64,000 bases of DNA from G963662605 sp963667005 (GCA_963667005.1 OY762937.1:2666001-2730000), one strand, 5' to 3'. Counted from the stretch's first letter, positions 27,788 to 36,957 are shown. Made by a program: numbers and translations. Notes: generated from the sequence alone by a model not told the origin.

Positions 27788-27857
27788 TTAACATTTAATT
27801 AACACAACGTAGCCCTTCTATGGTTTTATTTTTGAGGCACTTAACGTAATTTTAACA
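27788..27857 (+). promoter_or_regulatory. Two Pho-box-like direct-repeat pairs
   Basis: TTAACA-N5-TTAACA at 27788-27804 and TTAACG-N5-TTAACA at 27841-27857; a further TTAACG lies at 27906. The 11-bp repeat period is that of PhoB/PhoP boxes, and the T(T)AACA unit is that of Bacillus PhoP boxes. The genes just downstream are a PhoU-like protein and a PiT phosphate transporter. The match to phosphate control is inference from spacing and context. Confidence 0.5.
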
Positions 27858-27950
27858 TATAAATTCTGGTAAATTTCGTAAAAACCCGAATCCTGGATTT
27901 ATTGCTTAACGTTACTATATGAATTGGAAACAACATAGATTGGAAATAAT

Positions 27951-28568
27951 ATGATAAAAGCTTTATTGCCGAAAGAAGAAAAATATTTTGAAGATTTTAA
28001 GGCAATCATGTCGCACATTCAAGAAATAGCCATTCAAACTAAAGAATTTTTTTCCGCTGACACATACGATCCTGATATTTACCTCAAACTTAAACCATTA
28101 GAACACCGCTGTGATGAAATAAACTCCAAAGTAGTAAAAAGACTTAATAAAACATTCATAACTCCCTTCGACAGGGAAGACATCTTCACTTTAATGAAAC
28201 GTATGGATTCTATTAGTGACTGCTTATTTGGAGCAGCAGTTCGCGTTGATACATACAATTTGACTGAACCGGTTGAAGGCGCAGCAAAACTCGCTTCGAT
28301 CGTTGTTCAGCAGACAAAAGAACTAGAAGTTATTATTCAGGACCTTAAAACCCGCAGCGGTCAGGTAACTGAGTGTAAAACGGTAAAGGATTTGGAATCT
28401 GAAGCTGATAACGTTTACAGAATGGCACTCAAAAAACTATTCCTCGAAGAAAAGGATCCGATAACACTTTTTAAGAAAAAAGAGATTCTCGACATATTGG
28501 AAAATGCGGCTGACAAATGCCAGTCAACTGCCAATGTCATCGTTGCAATTCTCATCAAGAATTCTTAA
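27951..28568 (+). CDS. PhoU-like DUF47 protein, PiT accessory
   Basis: 205 residues, almost all alpha-helical, of the DUF47 (PF01865) family that resembles PhoU. Conserved features are YFEDFKAI near the N terminus, the acidic TPFDREDIFTLMKRMD segment and ESEADNVYRMALKKLF, which provide metal-binding carboxylates. DUF47 genes nearly always precede a low-affinity PiT phosphate transporter, as here (34 bp to the next start), and the protein is thought to modulate its activity. The ATG at 27951 is preceded by a weak GGAAATAAT. Confidence 0.9.
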   Translation: MIKALLPKEEKYFEDFKAIMSHIQEIAIQTKEFFSADTYDPDIYLKLKPLEHRCDEINSKVVKRLNKTFITPFDREDIFTLMKRMDSISDCLFGAAVRVDTYNLTEPVEGAAKLASIVVQQTKELEVIIQDLKTRSGQVTECKTVKDLESEADNVYRMALKKLFLEEKDPITLFKKKEILDILENAADKCQSTANVIVAILIKNS

Positions 28569-28602
28569 AAGTATTTATTAACAATATCGGATTACATTTC
28601 TA

Positions 28603-29607
28603 ATGTTATTAACACTTATTATAATAATTTTTTTAGCACTTGCTTTCGACTTTATCAACGGCTTTCATGATGCCGCCAATTCGATAGCAACTGTGGTATC
28701 TACCGGCGTTTTGTCTCCAAGATTTGCAGTAATTTGGGCAGCATTTTTCAATTTCGTCGCATTTAAGATAAGCGGCCATCATGTAGCGACGACCATTGCC
28801 AAAGGAATCGTGGACCATAACTACGTTGATTTGACGGTGATTGGATGTGGGCTTATCGCAGCCATCGTATGGAACCTGTTGACATGGTTCTGGGGCATTC
28901 CCTCAAGTTCTTCACATACAATGGTTGGTGGATTTGTTGGCGCGGCAGTTGCAAAGGCCGGGTTTGTAGCAATTCAGGTGGGAGAAGTTCTAAAAATAAT
29001 CGCCTTTATTTTCCTGGCTCCTTTTATCGGTATAATTGCGGCTCTTATATTATCCATCATTACGCTGCATATTTGTAAGAATTTTTCCCCGGCAAAGGTG
29101 GATAAAAACTTCAGAAAACTCCAGCTTGTCTCTTCTGCTGCTTATAGCCTAGGACATGGTGCGAATGATGCCCAAAAGATGATGGGAATTATATTTTTAG
29201 CCCTCATAACTACGAAACATTTACCTCCAACTGCCGATATACCATTATGGGTTGTCTTTGCCTGTTATGGAGCTATTGCTATAGGCACAATGTCCGGCGG
29301 TTGGCGTATTGTTAAAACCATGGGACAGAAAATTACAAAACTAAGACCATTTGAAGGCTTTAGCGCTGAAACGGCTGGCGCATTGACATTGTTCGGTACG
29401 GCGATGGCAGGTATCCCGGTAAGCACCACACATACCATTACCGGCAGTATCATCGGTGCCGGAATCACAAAAAGATTGTCTGCCGTACGCTGGAAAGTTA
29501 CACTTGAACTTTTGTGGGCATGGGTTTTGACCATTCCCGTATCGGCTGCACTTGCGGCGGTTATATACTGGTTTACAGTTCACTATTTGACATTTCTACA
29601 TTTTTAA
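28603..29607 (+). CDS. PiT-family inorganic phosphate transporter
   Basis: 334 residues with about 10 hydrophobic helices and the two inverted Pho4 signatures: GFHDAANSIATVVSTG near residue 20 and SLGHGANDAQKMMGI near 190. SSSHTMVGGFVGAA and STTHTITGSIIGAG are the matching repeat helices. It imports phosphate, usually as a metal-phosphate complex driven by H+ or Na+, in the inner membrane. It is in an operon with the DUF47 gene and is followed by a terminator. The length is typical of bacterial PiT proteins without a large central loop. Confidence 0.95.
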   Translation: MLLTLIIIIFLALAFDFINGFHDAANSIATVVSTGVLSPRFAVIWAAFFNFVAFKISGHHVATTIAKGIVDHNYVDLTVIGCGLIAAIVWNLLTWFWGIPSSSSHTMVGGFVGAAVAKAGFVAIQVGEVLKIIAFIFLAPFIGIIAALILSIITLHICKNFSPAKVDKNFRKLQLVSSAAYSLGHGANDAQKMMGIIFLALITTKHLPPTADIPLWVVFACYGAIAIGTMSGGWRIVKTMGQKITKLRPFEGFSAETAGALTLFGTAMAGIPVSTTHTITGSIIGAGITKRLSAVRWKVTLELLWAWVLTIPVSAALAAVIYWFTVHYLTFLHF

Positions 29608-29624
29608 GTCAATAAAATTTCTAA

Positions 29625-29672
29625 AAAAGCACTTTTCATGTATTCTCAGGATACAAGGAAAGTGCTTTTACT
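29625..29672 (+). terminator. Intrinsic terminator after the PiT gene
   Basis: AAAAGCACTTTTC pairs with GAAAGTGCTTTT, with an inner TGTAT/ATACA stem. It ends the phosphate operon 17 bp after the stop. Confidence 0.88.
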
Positions 29673-29756
29673 TTATTTTTGGATTTTCCGACAGTTATTA
29701 ATTTGTGAAAAATTACTAAATTAATTGTATTATTCTTGGAATTTGATTAAAAAACG

Positions 29757-30377
29757 ATGTTAAGAAGAGTTCTCTTATCTATAGGAAGTATTCTAGTATT
29801 CCTGGCCGGTTGTTATGCTTACGGAATGATTTTGAATTTTCGAAGCGATACCCTTCAGGAGCGCATGACCCTGCTCAATTTAAAGAAGATATCCAATCCG
29901 TCTATTGTTATTGATAAGAAGAAATACACTCTTACTTTGTATTCAGACTCAATTCAAGTAAAAGTCTATCGTGCGGTTTTTGGTAAAGGTAATCAGCAGA
30001 AACAGACAGCTGATGAACTTTCTACTCCGATGGGCGACTATGAAATTTGTGAGATAGATACTTCACACATTTACCATAAATTCTTCAGGTTAAACTATCC
30101 GAATATCAATGACCTTCGGGCGGCTTTGAGAATGGGATCAATAACCCGGCAGGATTTTGAAAGTATGTCACTTCAATCTTACTATTCCGATTCAATTTCT
30201 CAAAGTTCATACAAGTGGAGAAAAATCGGTATCCATGGTATCGGCCAGTTAAATTTTTTATTTAAAAATCTCCCGTTCTCATTCAATTGGACGGACGGGT
30301 CTATTGCTATTAGTAATGAAGAAATAGATGAGTTGTATGGCGTTATTCAAAAAGGGACTAAAGTCACTATTTTTTAA
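29757..30377 (+). CDS. YkuD-fold (L,D-transpeptidase-like) protein lacking the catalytic cysteine
   Basis: 206 residues with an N-terminal membrane segment (residues ~5-25) and a YkuD domain (~45-206). The phrases TPMGDYEICEID, KIGIHGIG (His160) and TDGSIAISNEEIDELY are the recognisable YkuD blocks. In active enzymes the last reads (S/T)xGC(I/V)(R/A); here Ser182 replaces the Cys nucleophile. L,D-transpeptidases cross-link peptidoglycan or attach proteins to it, and the Cys is essential for that, so this is probably a non-catalytic or altered member. It overlaps the next gene by about 50 bp and starts a three-gene envelope operon. Confidence 0.8.
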   Translation: MLRRVLLSIGSILVFLAGCYAYGMILNFRSDTLQERMTLLNLKKISNPSIVIDKKKYTLTLYSDSIQVKVYRAVFGKGNQQKQTADELSTPMGDYEICEIDTSHIYHKFFRLNYPNINDLRAALRMGSITRQDFESMSLQSYYSDSISQSSYKWRKIGIHGIGQLNFLFKNLPFSFNWTDGSIAISNEEIDELYGVIQKGTKVTIF

Positions 30378-30981
30378 AGGAATCATTCCGGTTAGCTTTC
30401 TGGTCGTTTTGATGTTCTCGGGCTGCGGAAAAAGTGATAAAAATGAGGGGCAGCCATCTGTTATTAAAACTGATGAAGAAAAAATTGTTGAGTTTGTAAA
30501 TACAACGTATCACTGTAAAGAGGTAAAAGTTTTAAAGGGAATGTATAAACCAAATTATGACCTTTATGCCGTTGTTTACGAGGTAAACTCGGGAACGGAT
30601 TTTGGGATAAAATTCATGCTCGCTCATTTAAAGGCAGACACGGTTATGGTTGATTATACCTCCGGTCTGTTTGATGGTGCTGTTAATGAATCGGTTTTTG
30701 AAACCGTTAAAATTTCCAGATTGAACTATGATGTGGTTTACTATAACTCTTCGGACTATTTTATGGGCTCTGGTGGCGGCGAAGTGTTTACTTACGTGAT
30801 CGATTTTAATTCGTCACTAATTGCTTACGGGCATTTGTATATCAATGGAAGTGAGACTCCAAGTTTTTATGTGCCTTCAGCGGTTCGAGATTCAAATGTA
30901 AGAGATTATCTTGTTAAAAGAATTAAATCCGACTTCTCCGACATTAAACTGGTTTCACAGGATTATAAGTTTGTAAATTGA
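30328..30981 (+). CDS. Putative lipoprotein of unknown function
   Basis: Up to 217 residues. A positively charged start and hydrophobic stretch lead to the lipobox-like LMFSGC, so the mature protein probably begins at that Cys and is lipid-anchored. The rest is a mixed alpha/beta domain with no family I recognise, with phrases such as FVNTTYHCKEVKVLKG and SGGGEVFTYVIDFNSS. ATGs at 30328 and 30337 are both possible; each overlaps the upstream YkuD-like gene, suggesting translational coupling. Its stop TGA overlaps the ATG of the Omp85 gene by one base, so the three are co-transcribed. Confidence 0.7.
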   Translation: MSCMALFKKGLKSLFFKGIIPVSFLVVLMFSGCGKSDKNEGQPSVIKTDEEKIVEFVNTTYHCKEVKVLKGMYKPNYDLYAVVYEVNSGTDFGIKFMLAHLKADTVMVDYTSGLFDGAVNESVFETVKISRLNYDVVYYNSSDYFMGSGGGEVFTYVIDFNSSLIAYGHLYINGSETPSFYVPSAVRDSNVRDYLVKRIKSDFSDIKLVSQDYKFVN

Positions 30982-32990
30982 TGCGTCTGAAAAATATAAC
31001 ATATCTTTTCGTTTGTGCTTGTATAGCATTCATTTGTTGTACACCTACTGTAATGGCTCAATCGGAAAAATACGAATTGATGAAAATTGATATATCCGGT
31101 AATAAGACGTATTCCAGTGCTCAGCTGAAAGAGCTTATTGTTTCGCAAGAAACCCCAATGTGGTTTTGGCGATTCCTACATTCTTTTTCAAGTCTTGGGA
31201 AAGCTCCGATCTACTTCGACAGCACCAACATTGAAAACGATATGCGGTGTTTAAAAGAGTTTTATGTTGCTAATGGCTTCTTCAAAGTAGCAATAAATCC
31301 AATCTATAAACTGGACTCAACATCGTATCACGCGAATTTACAATATGAGATCATCGAAGGCGAACCCTCTCTTTATAAAAATGTACGCTTAATCGGGCTT
31401 GATTCAATTGATGTAGAAAAGAAAAGTGATCTGCTCAAGCTCTCAAATATTGACACAACAGTACGATTTTCTCAATCAACGGTGAAAGCCAATACCGACA
31501 ATATTGTTACGACACTCGAGAACAGCGGATACATGCTTGCAAAATATGATAGTACTGTTGTCATTCAGGACACAGCCGTCAATAAAGCAGATGTGACCGT
31601 ATTCTTATCTGCCGGGAAAAAATACGTAGTAAGCGATGTTACAATATTAAAAAAAGGCGATGGTGCAGCTGATGTAGATGATAAACTCTTCCAGGATATC
31701 ATCGGTATTAAAAAAGGTGATGTGTACAGCCTTGAAAAGATTCGTATGAGTCAAATTCGTTTGTACCGTACCTCGCTGTTTAATTCGGTTATTGTAGCCC
31801 CGCAAATTGATGACACCACAAATTCTTCAGTCCCCATCATTTTGAACGGTAATATCGGTTTGCTTAATGAAGCAGCACCTGAAATCATCATGAACAACCA
31901 GCTGAACACATTCAACATGGGTTTGGCGGCAAGCTATGCCAGAAAAAACTTTTTCGGCGAGGCCAGAAAGCTATCCATGACCGGCTCTTTCGGTCTCAGC
32001 GATGCATTCAGGTCAAAAGTCGGGAACTTGTCAAAAACTTTTGCTCTCAATGATACTACGGTAATGGGATATTTTGAAGGTGATTTGAAAATTGAACAAC
32101 CTTATGTTTTTAACCGGCCTATTTATGGTATTGTTGAAGGTTATTATAAAATAAATAAAGATTCCAGATCTAATAAAAGAGCTTACGGCGGCAAGTTGAG
32201 CTTCGAATTTGAATTGCCGAGCTATACATTTTTAAATTTTCTCACCGCATATTACAATTTTGAAGTAGTGGACGAAATATTCAACACAAGCGGTAGTGAA
32301 GTAAACAAAAACATTCCGATTTCTATTCTGGGTGCTGAATGTAAAGCATATCGCGCGAATGATCCGTTGTTCCCGACGGCTGGTTATAATTTATCCTTCC
32401 TGATTGAAGAAGCAAATTCGATGAGCTATCTTTTCGGGAAAATGTTATCAAATCCATTCGATGGTGCAATGTTTTACAAGGCGCAAATTACCTCGGCATA
32501 TTATTGGTCTTTGAGCAGACGGAATGTTGAAGTTGCGGCTTTAAAATTTAAAACAGGGTATATGCAAACATACTTTGGAAATGAGATAGATATTCCGAGT
32601 ACGCATAAATTCTTCGTAGGCGGCAGTAATTCTTTACGTGGCTGGAAAGCCAGGGATTTAGCTCCTAGTGAAGTTGCTGCTGAAGGAAATATTGCCGGTG
32701 GTACCTTTTTATTGGAAAGTTCTGCAGAATACCGCTACAAATTCACCCCTGAAATCGGCAGTGTGTTATTTGGGGATTTTGGAAACACCTGGCTTGGTTA
32801 CAAAGCATTCCGCTGGGACATGATCGGGATAGACGCAGGTATAGGTTTTCGTTATTACTCAGCATTTGCGCCATTCAGAGTTGACTTTGGCGTTAAACTC
32901 TACGATCCACTCAATCAAAAAAGAATTACATCCAAACCATTCTTCAAGGATGTATTTGAGTTCCAATTCGGTATCGGCGAAGCGTTTTAA
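30981..32990 (+). CDS. Omp85/BamA-TamA-family outer-membrane protein
   Basis: 669 residues: signal peptide ending near VMAQ, an N-terminal periplasmic region (residues ~30-280) with POTRA-like units (MKIDISGNKTYSSAQLKELI, YKNVRLIGLD, IGIKKGDVYSLEKI) and a C-terminal 16-strand-type barrel with the family motif VGGSNSLRGW and a final strand ending FQFGIGEAF. Omp85 proteins insert or export outer-membrane proteins. The short POTRA region suggests a TamA-like or accessory member rather than the main BamA. The ATG overlaps the preceding stop; a TTG one codon earlier is less likely. No lpx, skp or bamA context surrounds it. Confidence 0.85.
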   Translation: MRLKNITYLFVCACIAFICCTPTVMAQSEKYELMKIDISGNKTYSSAQLKELIVSQETPMWFWRFLHSFSSLGKAPIYFDSTNIENDMRCLKEFYVANGFFKVAINPIYKLDSTSYHANLQYEIIEGEPSLYKNVRLIGLDSIDVEKKSDLLKLSNIDTTVRFSQSTVKANTDNIVTTLENSGYMLAKYDSTVVIQDTAVNKADVTVFLSAGKKYVVSDVTILKKGDGAADVDDKLFQDIIGIKKGDVYSLEKIRMSQIRLYRTSLFNSVIVAPQIDDTTNSSVPIILNGNIGLLNEAAPEIIMNNQLNTFNMGLAASYARKNFFGEARKLSMTGSFGLSDAFRSKVGNLSKTFALNDTTVMGYFEGDLKIEQPYVFNRPIYGIVEGYYKINKDSRSNKRAYGGKLSFEFELPSYTFLNFLTAYYNFEVVDEIFNTSGSEVNKNIPISILGAECKAYRANDPLFPTAGYNLSFLIEEANSMSYLFGKMLSNPFDGAMFYKAQITSAYYWSLSRRNVEVAALKFKTGYMQTYFGNEIDIPSTHKFFVGGSNSLRGWKARDLAPSEVAAEGNIAGGTFLLESSAEYRYKFTPEIGSVLFGDFGNTWLGYKAFRWDMIGIDAGIGFRYYSAFAPFRVDFGVKLYDPLNQKRITSKPFFKDVFEFQFGIGEAF

Positions 32991-33012
32991 GAACTCCGGC
33001 CACGTTTACCTG

Positions 33013-33822
33013 CTAGTTTGAAAAACGGTTAAGAAATGGAATATATTTCATTGCTGCGAAGAACAATCCGCTCCAAATAATCCAGCTGCCAAATACAATA
33101 AGCGCGTTCGTTGTGTATGATTTCGCTTTTGACAATTTGGTCAATCCAATTGTAAAGACAACGTACGCCCAAATAGTAAACGGATCTACTTTTGAAAGTA
33201 AATACTTGCTAATACCGTTCCCGGTTACATTCATTATCCCGGCAAGCGATGCACTTTCAAACTGACGATCGAATACAAAGGCAAGGATAATACATACGAT
33301 AATATTTAGAATGGTGATATATCCTGCCATACTATAGGCAACGAGGAAGTTTTCAAAATTAAGAGGGGATTTAGCGAATATTTTTGAGACCAAGAAGAAA
33401 TAAGAAACGATAAGGAAGAAAACAATACCACCGACAAAGATGACAGAAATCGTTTGAATAATCATCCCGGGGACAGTTCCAATAATATCTAATCCCTTTG
33501 ATGCCTTTTCAATGCCATCCTGAGCTTCTGCTCTTGTCATTGTACCATTTGCAACCTGCTTCTCAAAGGCTTGCTCAATTTTATTCCGGGCATTTGTCTT
33601 AACAGATTCTTTAATGACATTATTTTGCATGACAATGATGACAGAGGCTGCTGCAAATATAAGAATGAGGAAGAATGGGACAAGCCAGTCGGAAGACTTT
33701 GATTTTGTTTCGGCTATATTTTCAAATACTTTACCGGGTTCGGTAAGGATACCGGTAACTTTGTCAAAAAAGCTAAGGGGTTCGCTTGTCTGAATGTCTG
33801 CAGTGTTGGTAGTATCTTCCAT
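33013..33822 (-). CDS. Yip1-family integral membrane protein
   Basis: 269 residues. A hydrophilic N terminus with SFFDKVTGILTEPGKVFENIAE, the usual Yip1-domain lead-in, is followed by about five transmembrane segments and short loops. Bacterial Yip1 proteins (PF04893) have no settled function. It is 71 bp downstream of argS on the same strand and convergent with the Omp85 gene, 22 bp away with no obvious terminator between. Confidence 0.8.
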   Translation of the reverse strand: MEDTTNTADIQTSEPLSFFDKVTGILTEPGKVFENIAETKSKSSDWLVPFFLILIFAAASVIIVMQNNVIKESVKTNARNKIEQAFEKQVANGTMTRAEAQDGIEKASKGLDIIGTVPGMIIQTISVIFVGGIVFFLIVSYFFLVSKIFAKSPLNFENFLVAYSMAGYITILNIIVCIILAFVFDRQFESASLAGIMNVTGNGISKYLLSKVDPFTIWAYVVFTIGLTKLSKAKSYTTNALIVFGSWIIWSGLFFAAMKYIPFLNRFSN

Positions 33823-33893
33823 AGAATATCTTTCATTAATTTTGTCAAAATTAATGAAATTTATGGTAGTAATACAATGTCAGCAGTAAATTA

Positions 33894-35522
33894 TTACATT
33901 TTTTCAGGAGCCGATACGCCAAGTATTGAAAGGCCGTTCCTTAAGACTATTTTGGTTGCAGCTGCAAGGGCAAGTCGTGATTCTGCAATGCTTTTCTCAG
34001 AACCGATGATTCTGCAAACTGTATAGAAGCGATGGAATGCTTCAGCCAATTCCTGTAAATACATTGCAATTCTATGAGGCTCATAGAGCTCCGCTGATTG
34101 AAGAACAACATCCGGGAAGATGAGAAGCTTTTTCAGTAAGCGCTGTTCCTCGGAGACGTTTAATACTGCAAGGTTATCAAGTTTTTGTTCAATTTTCTGT
34201 TCGGCTGCATTTCTCATGATCGAGCAGATTCTCGCATGAGCATACTGTAAATAAAATACCGGGTTTTCATCGGATTGCTTTTTCGCTAAGCCAATATCAA
34301 AGTTCATGTGAGTCGTAATTGAGCGCATATTGAAAAAGTACCGGACAACATCCTGGCCGACTTCTTCAACTAAATCGTCGATAGTCACGTAATTGGCTTT
34401 GCGCGTAGACATCTTAACAGTCTGATTGTCCTGCGTAATGGTAACGAATTGGTGAATAAGTACTTTTATTTTTTCAACCGGATAACCGAGCGCTTTGAGA
34501 GCTGCCATAACATCAGGATAAGTTGCATTATGATCTGAACCAAACAGATCAATGATTAGATCATAGTTGCGGTCAAATTTGGTAATGTGATAAGCAATAT
34601 CAGGTAGACGATAGGTCGGCTCGCCGGTAGACTTAATGATGACCTTATCCTGTTCATTTCCCATTTCTGAAAGTTTTAACCAGGTAGCACCGTCTTTTTC
34701 ATAGATAAGTCCCTTGGATTTGAGCGACTCAAGAAGGTTTTTGATTTTTCCTTCTTCGTAAAGACTGTTCTCATTATAAAATATTTTGTGGTCAATCAGT
34801 ATTGAATGAAGTGTCTTCTTGATATCAGCAAAAATAAATTCTTCAGCGGCGGCTTTGAATTTGCCTTCAGGATTTTCTTCAAGCAGGGAATTGCCATGCT
34901 GTGCGATCAGATTTTCAGCGATAGTCTTGATATAATCGCCCTGATAATAATCTTCCGGGAATTCTATCGTCTCACCCAAAAGTTCACGGTATCTGTATTT
35001 GACTGAGTCTCCAAGCACCCGCATTTGTCTGCCGGCGTTGTTGAAATAGTACTCACGGTCAACTTCGTAGCCGATCCATTCCAGCATATTTGAGATAGTG
35101 TCACCGCAGACAGCGTTTCTTCCGTGGCCTACGGTAAGCGGTCCTGTCGGATTAGCAGAAACAAATTCTACATTAGCTCTTTTGCCGGAGTTTTTCAATG
35201 ACTTACCGAATGTATTTCCTGCCTCAAATATTTCGTTGATTCTATTCGCTACATATGTCGGCGCAAAAAAGAAATTAATAAATCCGGGGCCCGCAATTTC
35301 AGTTTTTGTGATAACGTTATTATCCAAACTGAGTGCATTCGTAATGCTCGTCGCAATTTCTCTCGGATTCTTTTTGAGTCTTTTCGAGATGATCATAGCG
35401 ATATTGGTAGAAAAATCACCATGAGCTTCCTGCTGCGGAATATCAAATTGCAGGTAAGGCACCGATTCATTATCAATGTCGGATATGATAGGGGTAATCA
35501 GGTTATATAAGTACTTTCTCAA
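33894..35522 (-). CDS. argS: Arginyl-tRNA synthetase
   Basis: 542 residues, full length. The N-terminal additional domain is followed by the class I ANPTGPLTVGHGRNA motif (HIGH-type), the DLFGSDH and VKMSTRKANYVT segment (degenerate KMSKS), and a DALR anticodon-binding domain with QYAHARI. It charges tRNA-Arg in the cytoplasm. The start is TTG, preceded by GGAG 6 bases upstream. It follows rsfS by 30 bp and is probably co-transcribed with it. Confidence 0.96.
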   Translation of the reverse strand: MRKYLYNLITPIISDIDNESVPYLQFDIPQQEAHGDFSTNIAMIISKRLKKNPREIATSITNALSLDNNVITKTEIAGPGFINFFFAPTYVANRINEIFEAGNTFGKSLKNSGKRANVEFVSANPTGPLTVGHGRNAVCGDTISNMLEWIGYEVDREYYFNNAGRQMRVLGDSVKYRYRELLGETIEFPEDYYQGDYIKTIAENLIAQHGNSLLEENPEGKFKAAAEEFIFADIKKTLHSILIDHKIFYNENSLYEEGKIKNLLESLKSKGLIYEKDGATWLKLSEMGNEQDKVIIKSTGEPTYRLPDIAYHITKFDRNYDLIIDLFGSDHNATYPDVMAALKALGYPVEKIKVLIHQFVTITQDNQTVKMSTRKANYVTIDDLVEEVGQDVVRYFFNMRSITTHMNFDIGLAKKQSDENPVFYLQYAHARICSIMRNAAEQKIEQKLDNLAVLNVSEEQRLLKKLLIFPDVVLQSAELYEPHRIAMYLQELAEAFHRFYTVCRIIGSEKSIAESRLALAAATKIVLRNGLSILGVSAPEKM

Positions 35523-35552
35523 AATATCTCCGGTCGAAGGTTACAAATAGCT

Positions 35553-35951
35553 TTAGTTACTGGCTTTGGTGGTCCTTTTTTTACGAACCGGTTTTGGTTT
35601 TTCCGGTTCATCAACCAAGTCAACAATTTTGGCGTCAGCCCATAGCTTTTCAATGTTATAAAATTCTCTGTATTCATTTCTGAAAATATGGATGACAATG
35701 TCTACATAATCCAGGAGCACCCAGGTAAGCCCTTGCAAGCCTTCTTTGTGCCAAAGTTTAACGTCATGCTCTTTTAATTTGTCTTCGATGTTATCAGCAA
35801 TAGCCTTAACCTGTGTATCGGATTCGGCAGTGCAAATAACGAAATAATCAGTAATAGTTGTGATGTTTCGAAGATCCAATACTTTGCCGTCTTTGCCTTT
35901 TTTTTCAAAAATGGCCTGAGCAATCAACTGGATGGTTTCTTCAGATTTCAA
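35553..35951 (-). CDS. rsfS: Ribosomal silencing factor RsfS (Iojap family)
   Basis: 132 residues. Signatures TDYFVICTAESDTQVKAIAD, the WVLLDYVDIVIHIF strand and REFYNIEKLWADA are those of RsfS, which binds uL14 and blocks subunit joining in slow growth. A basic C-terminal tail (KPVRKKRTTKASN) extends past the usual domain. The start is TTG with GAGG a few bases upstream. It lies 7 bp after the LytR_C gene, in one operon with argS. Confidence 0.93.
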   Translation of the reverse strand: MKSEETIQLIAQAIFEKKGKDGKVLDLRNITTITDYFVICTAESDTQVKAIADNIEDKLKEHDVKLWHKEGLQGLTWVLLDYVDIVIHIFRNEYREFYNIEKLWADAKIVDLVDEPEKPKPVRKKRTTKASN

Positions 35952-35958
35952 AAGAGCC

Positions 35959-36441
35959 TCACTTTTTTAATAATAATGTTTTATAATCTTTTCCGATAAT
36001 TACCGATACATCAACATAATAATTTTTATTATACTGACGCACGATATTGGCTGTATCAACGCCTAATAACTGAGCAATGTATTTTGCTCGATCGTCTTTA
36101 CCGTTACGGTTAATCAAAAGTGTTTTGGGCATATCAAATGAAATATAGTTGCCGGTTTGTACGACATCCATCTTATTTCTTCTGAGATACTCCACAAATT
36201 TGTCACCAACACCGGCTTTGCCGCAGCCATTGAGCACTTCCAATTGCAAGGTGTGAACCGAGTCAACTCCGGTAGTAGGTTTGTCTACTTTATGAGTAGG
36301 AAGAATGGCCGATAGTAATGTGTATGCAAGAATAATAATGGCTAAAGAAAGAATGGCTATGATGCTATTCAGAAAAATTGATCCTTTTCCTGAAAAGAAT
36401 GTTCCCAAATTAACTTTTGATTTAGTTGTATTTGCCTTCAC
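35959..36441 (-). CDS. LytR_C-domain membrane-anchored protein
   Basis: 160 residues: short cytoplasmic stretch, one transmembrane helix (residues ~22-46) and a C-terminal LytR_C domain (PF13399) beginning LQLEVLNGCGKAGVGDKF and ending VSVIIGKDYKTLL. In other bacteria this domain follows an LCP wall-polymer ligase; here it stands alone. The start appears to be GTG at 36441 with AGGA just upstream. It heads an operon with rsfS and argS, a common arrangement in this group. Function unknown. Confidence 0.8.
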   Translation of the reverse strand: MKANTTKSKVNLGTFFSGKGSIFLNSIIAILSLAIIILAYTLLSAILPTHKVDKPTTGVDSVHTLQLEVLNGCGKAGVGDKFVEYLRRNKMDVVQTGNYISFDMPKTLLINRNGKDDRAKYIAQLLGVDTANIVRQYNKNYYVDVSVIIGKDYKTLLLKK

Positions 36442-36468
36442 GAATCCTGTTTGCTAATATTCCCGGTA

Positions 36469-36957
36469 TTATTGACCTCTAAATAAACTGAACGGCGACG
36501 AATTAAAATAGTCGTATCCACTATAATAACTACCGTAAGGTATCTGGCGGTATTGCAGCATAACTGTTACATTATCCCACGGGGCGTAATTTAATTGAGC
36601 CCGGTCAATATAAATACCACTGATACTATTTTGAAAATTTTTACCTAACGAACTGTAAGGTGAATGTACCAGGCTGGCATCCAACTGCACATTCAGCTTA
36701 TCAGTAAAATTATACTGCATCGAATTTGTATATACACCCAAGGCAACGCCTTCTTTTCCCATGCTCGTGTATGACATGGAATAGGTATGATGCATCGAAA
36801 ACTTACTTGGGTCAAAAAGACCTAAGATAAAATTAGGAGAATCATTGATCATTCCGTCCTTGACGCTGGGTTTAAAGATATTCGAATCTTTAAACTGCGG
36901 ATACGTCGTAAAGGGCAGTATCAAAAGAAAAAATACGAGTATAATTAACTTTTTCAT
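36469..36957 (-). CDS. Small secreted outer-membrane-like hypothetical protein
   Basis: 162 residues with a signal peptide ending near TTYPQ. The mature part has alternating hydrophobic/polar strands rich in Tyr, Ser and Asn (SMHHTYSMSYTSM, NVTVMLQYRQIPY), suggesting a small outer-membrane beta structure. I do not recognise a family. It is 27 bp upstream of the LytR_C gene on the same strand, so it may lead that operon. Confidence 0.65.
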   Translation of the reverse strand: MKKLIILVFFLLILPFTTYPQFKDSNIFKPSVKDGMINDSPNFILGLFDPSKFSMHHTYSMSYTSMGKEGVALGVYTNSMQYNFTDKLNVQLDASLVHSPYSSLGKNFQNSISGIYIDRAQLNYAPWDNVTVMLQYRQIPYGSYYSGYDYFNSSPFSLFRGQ

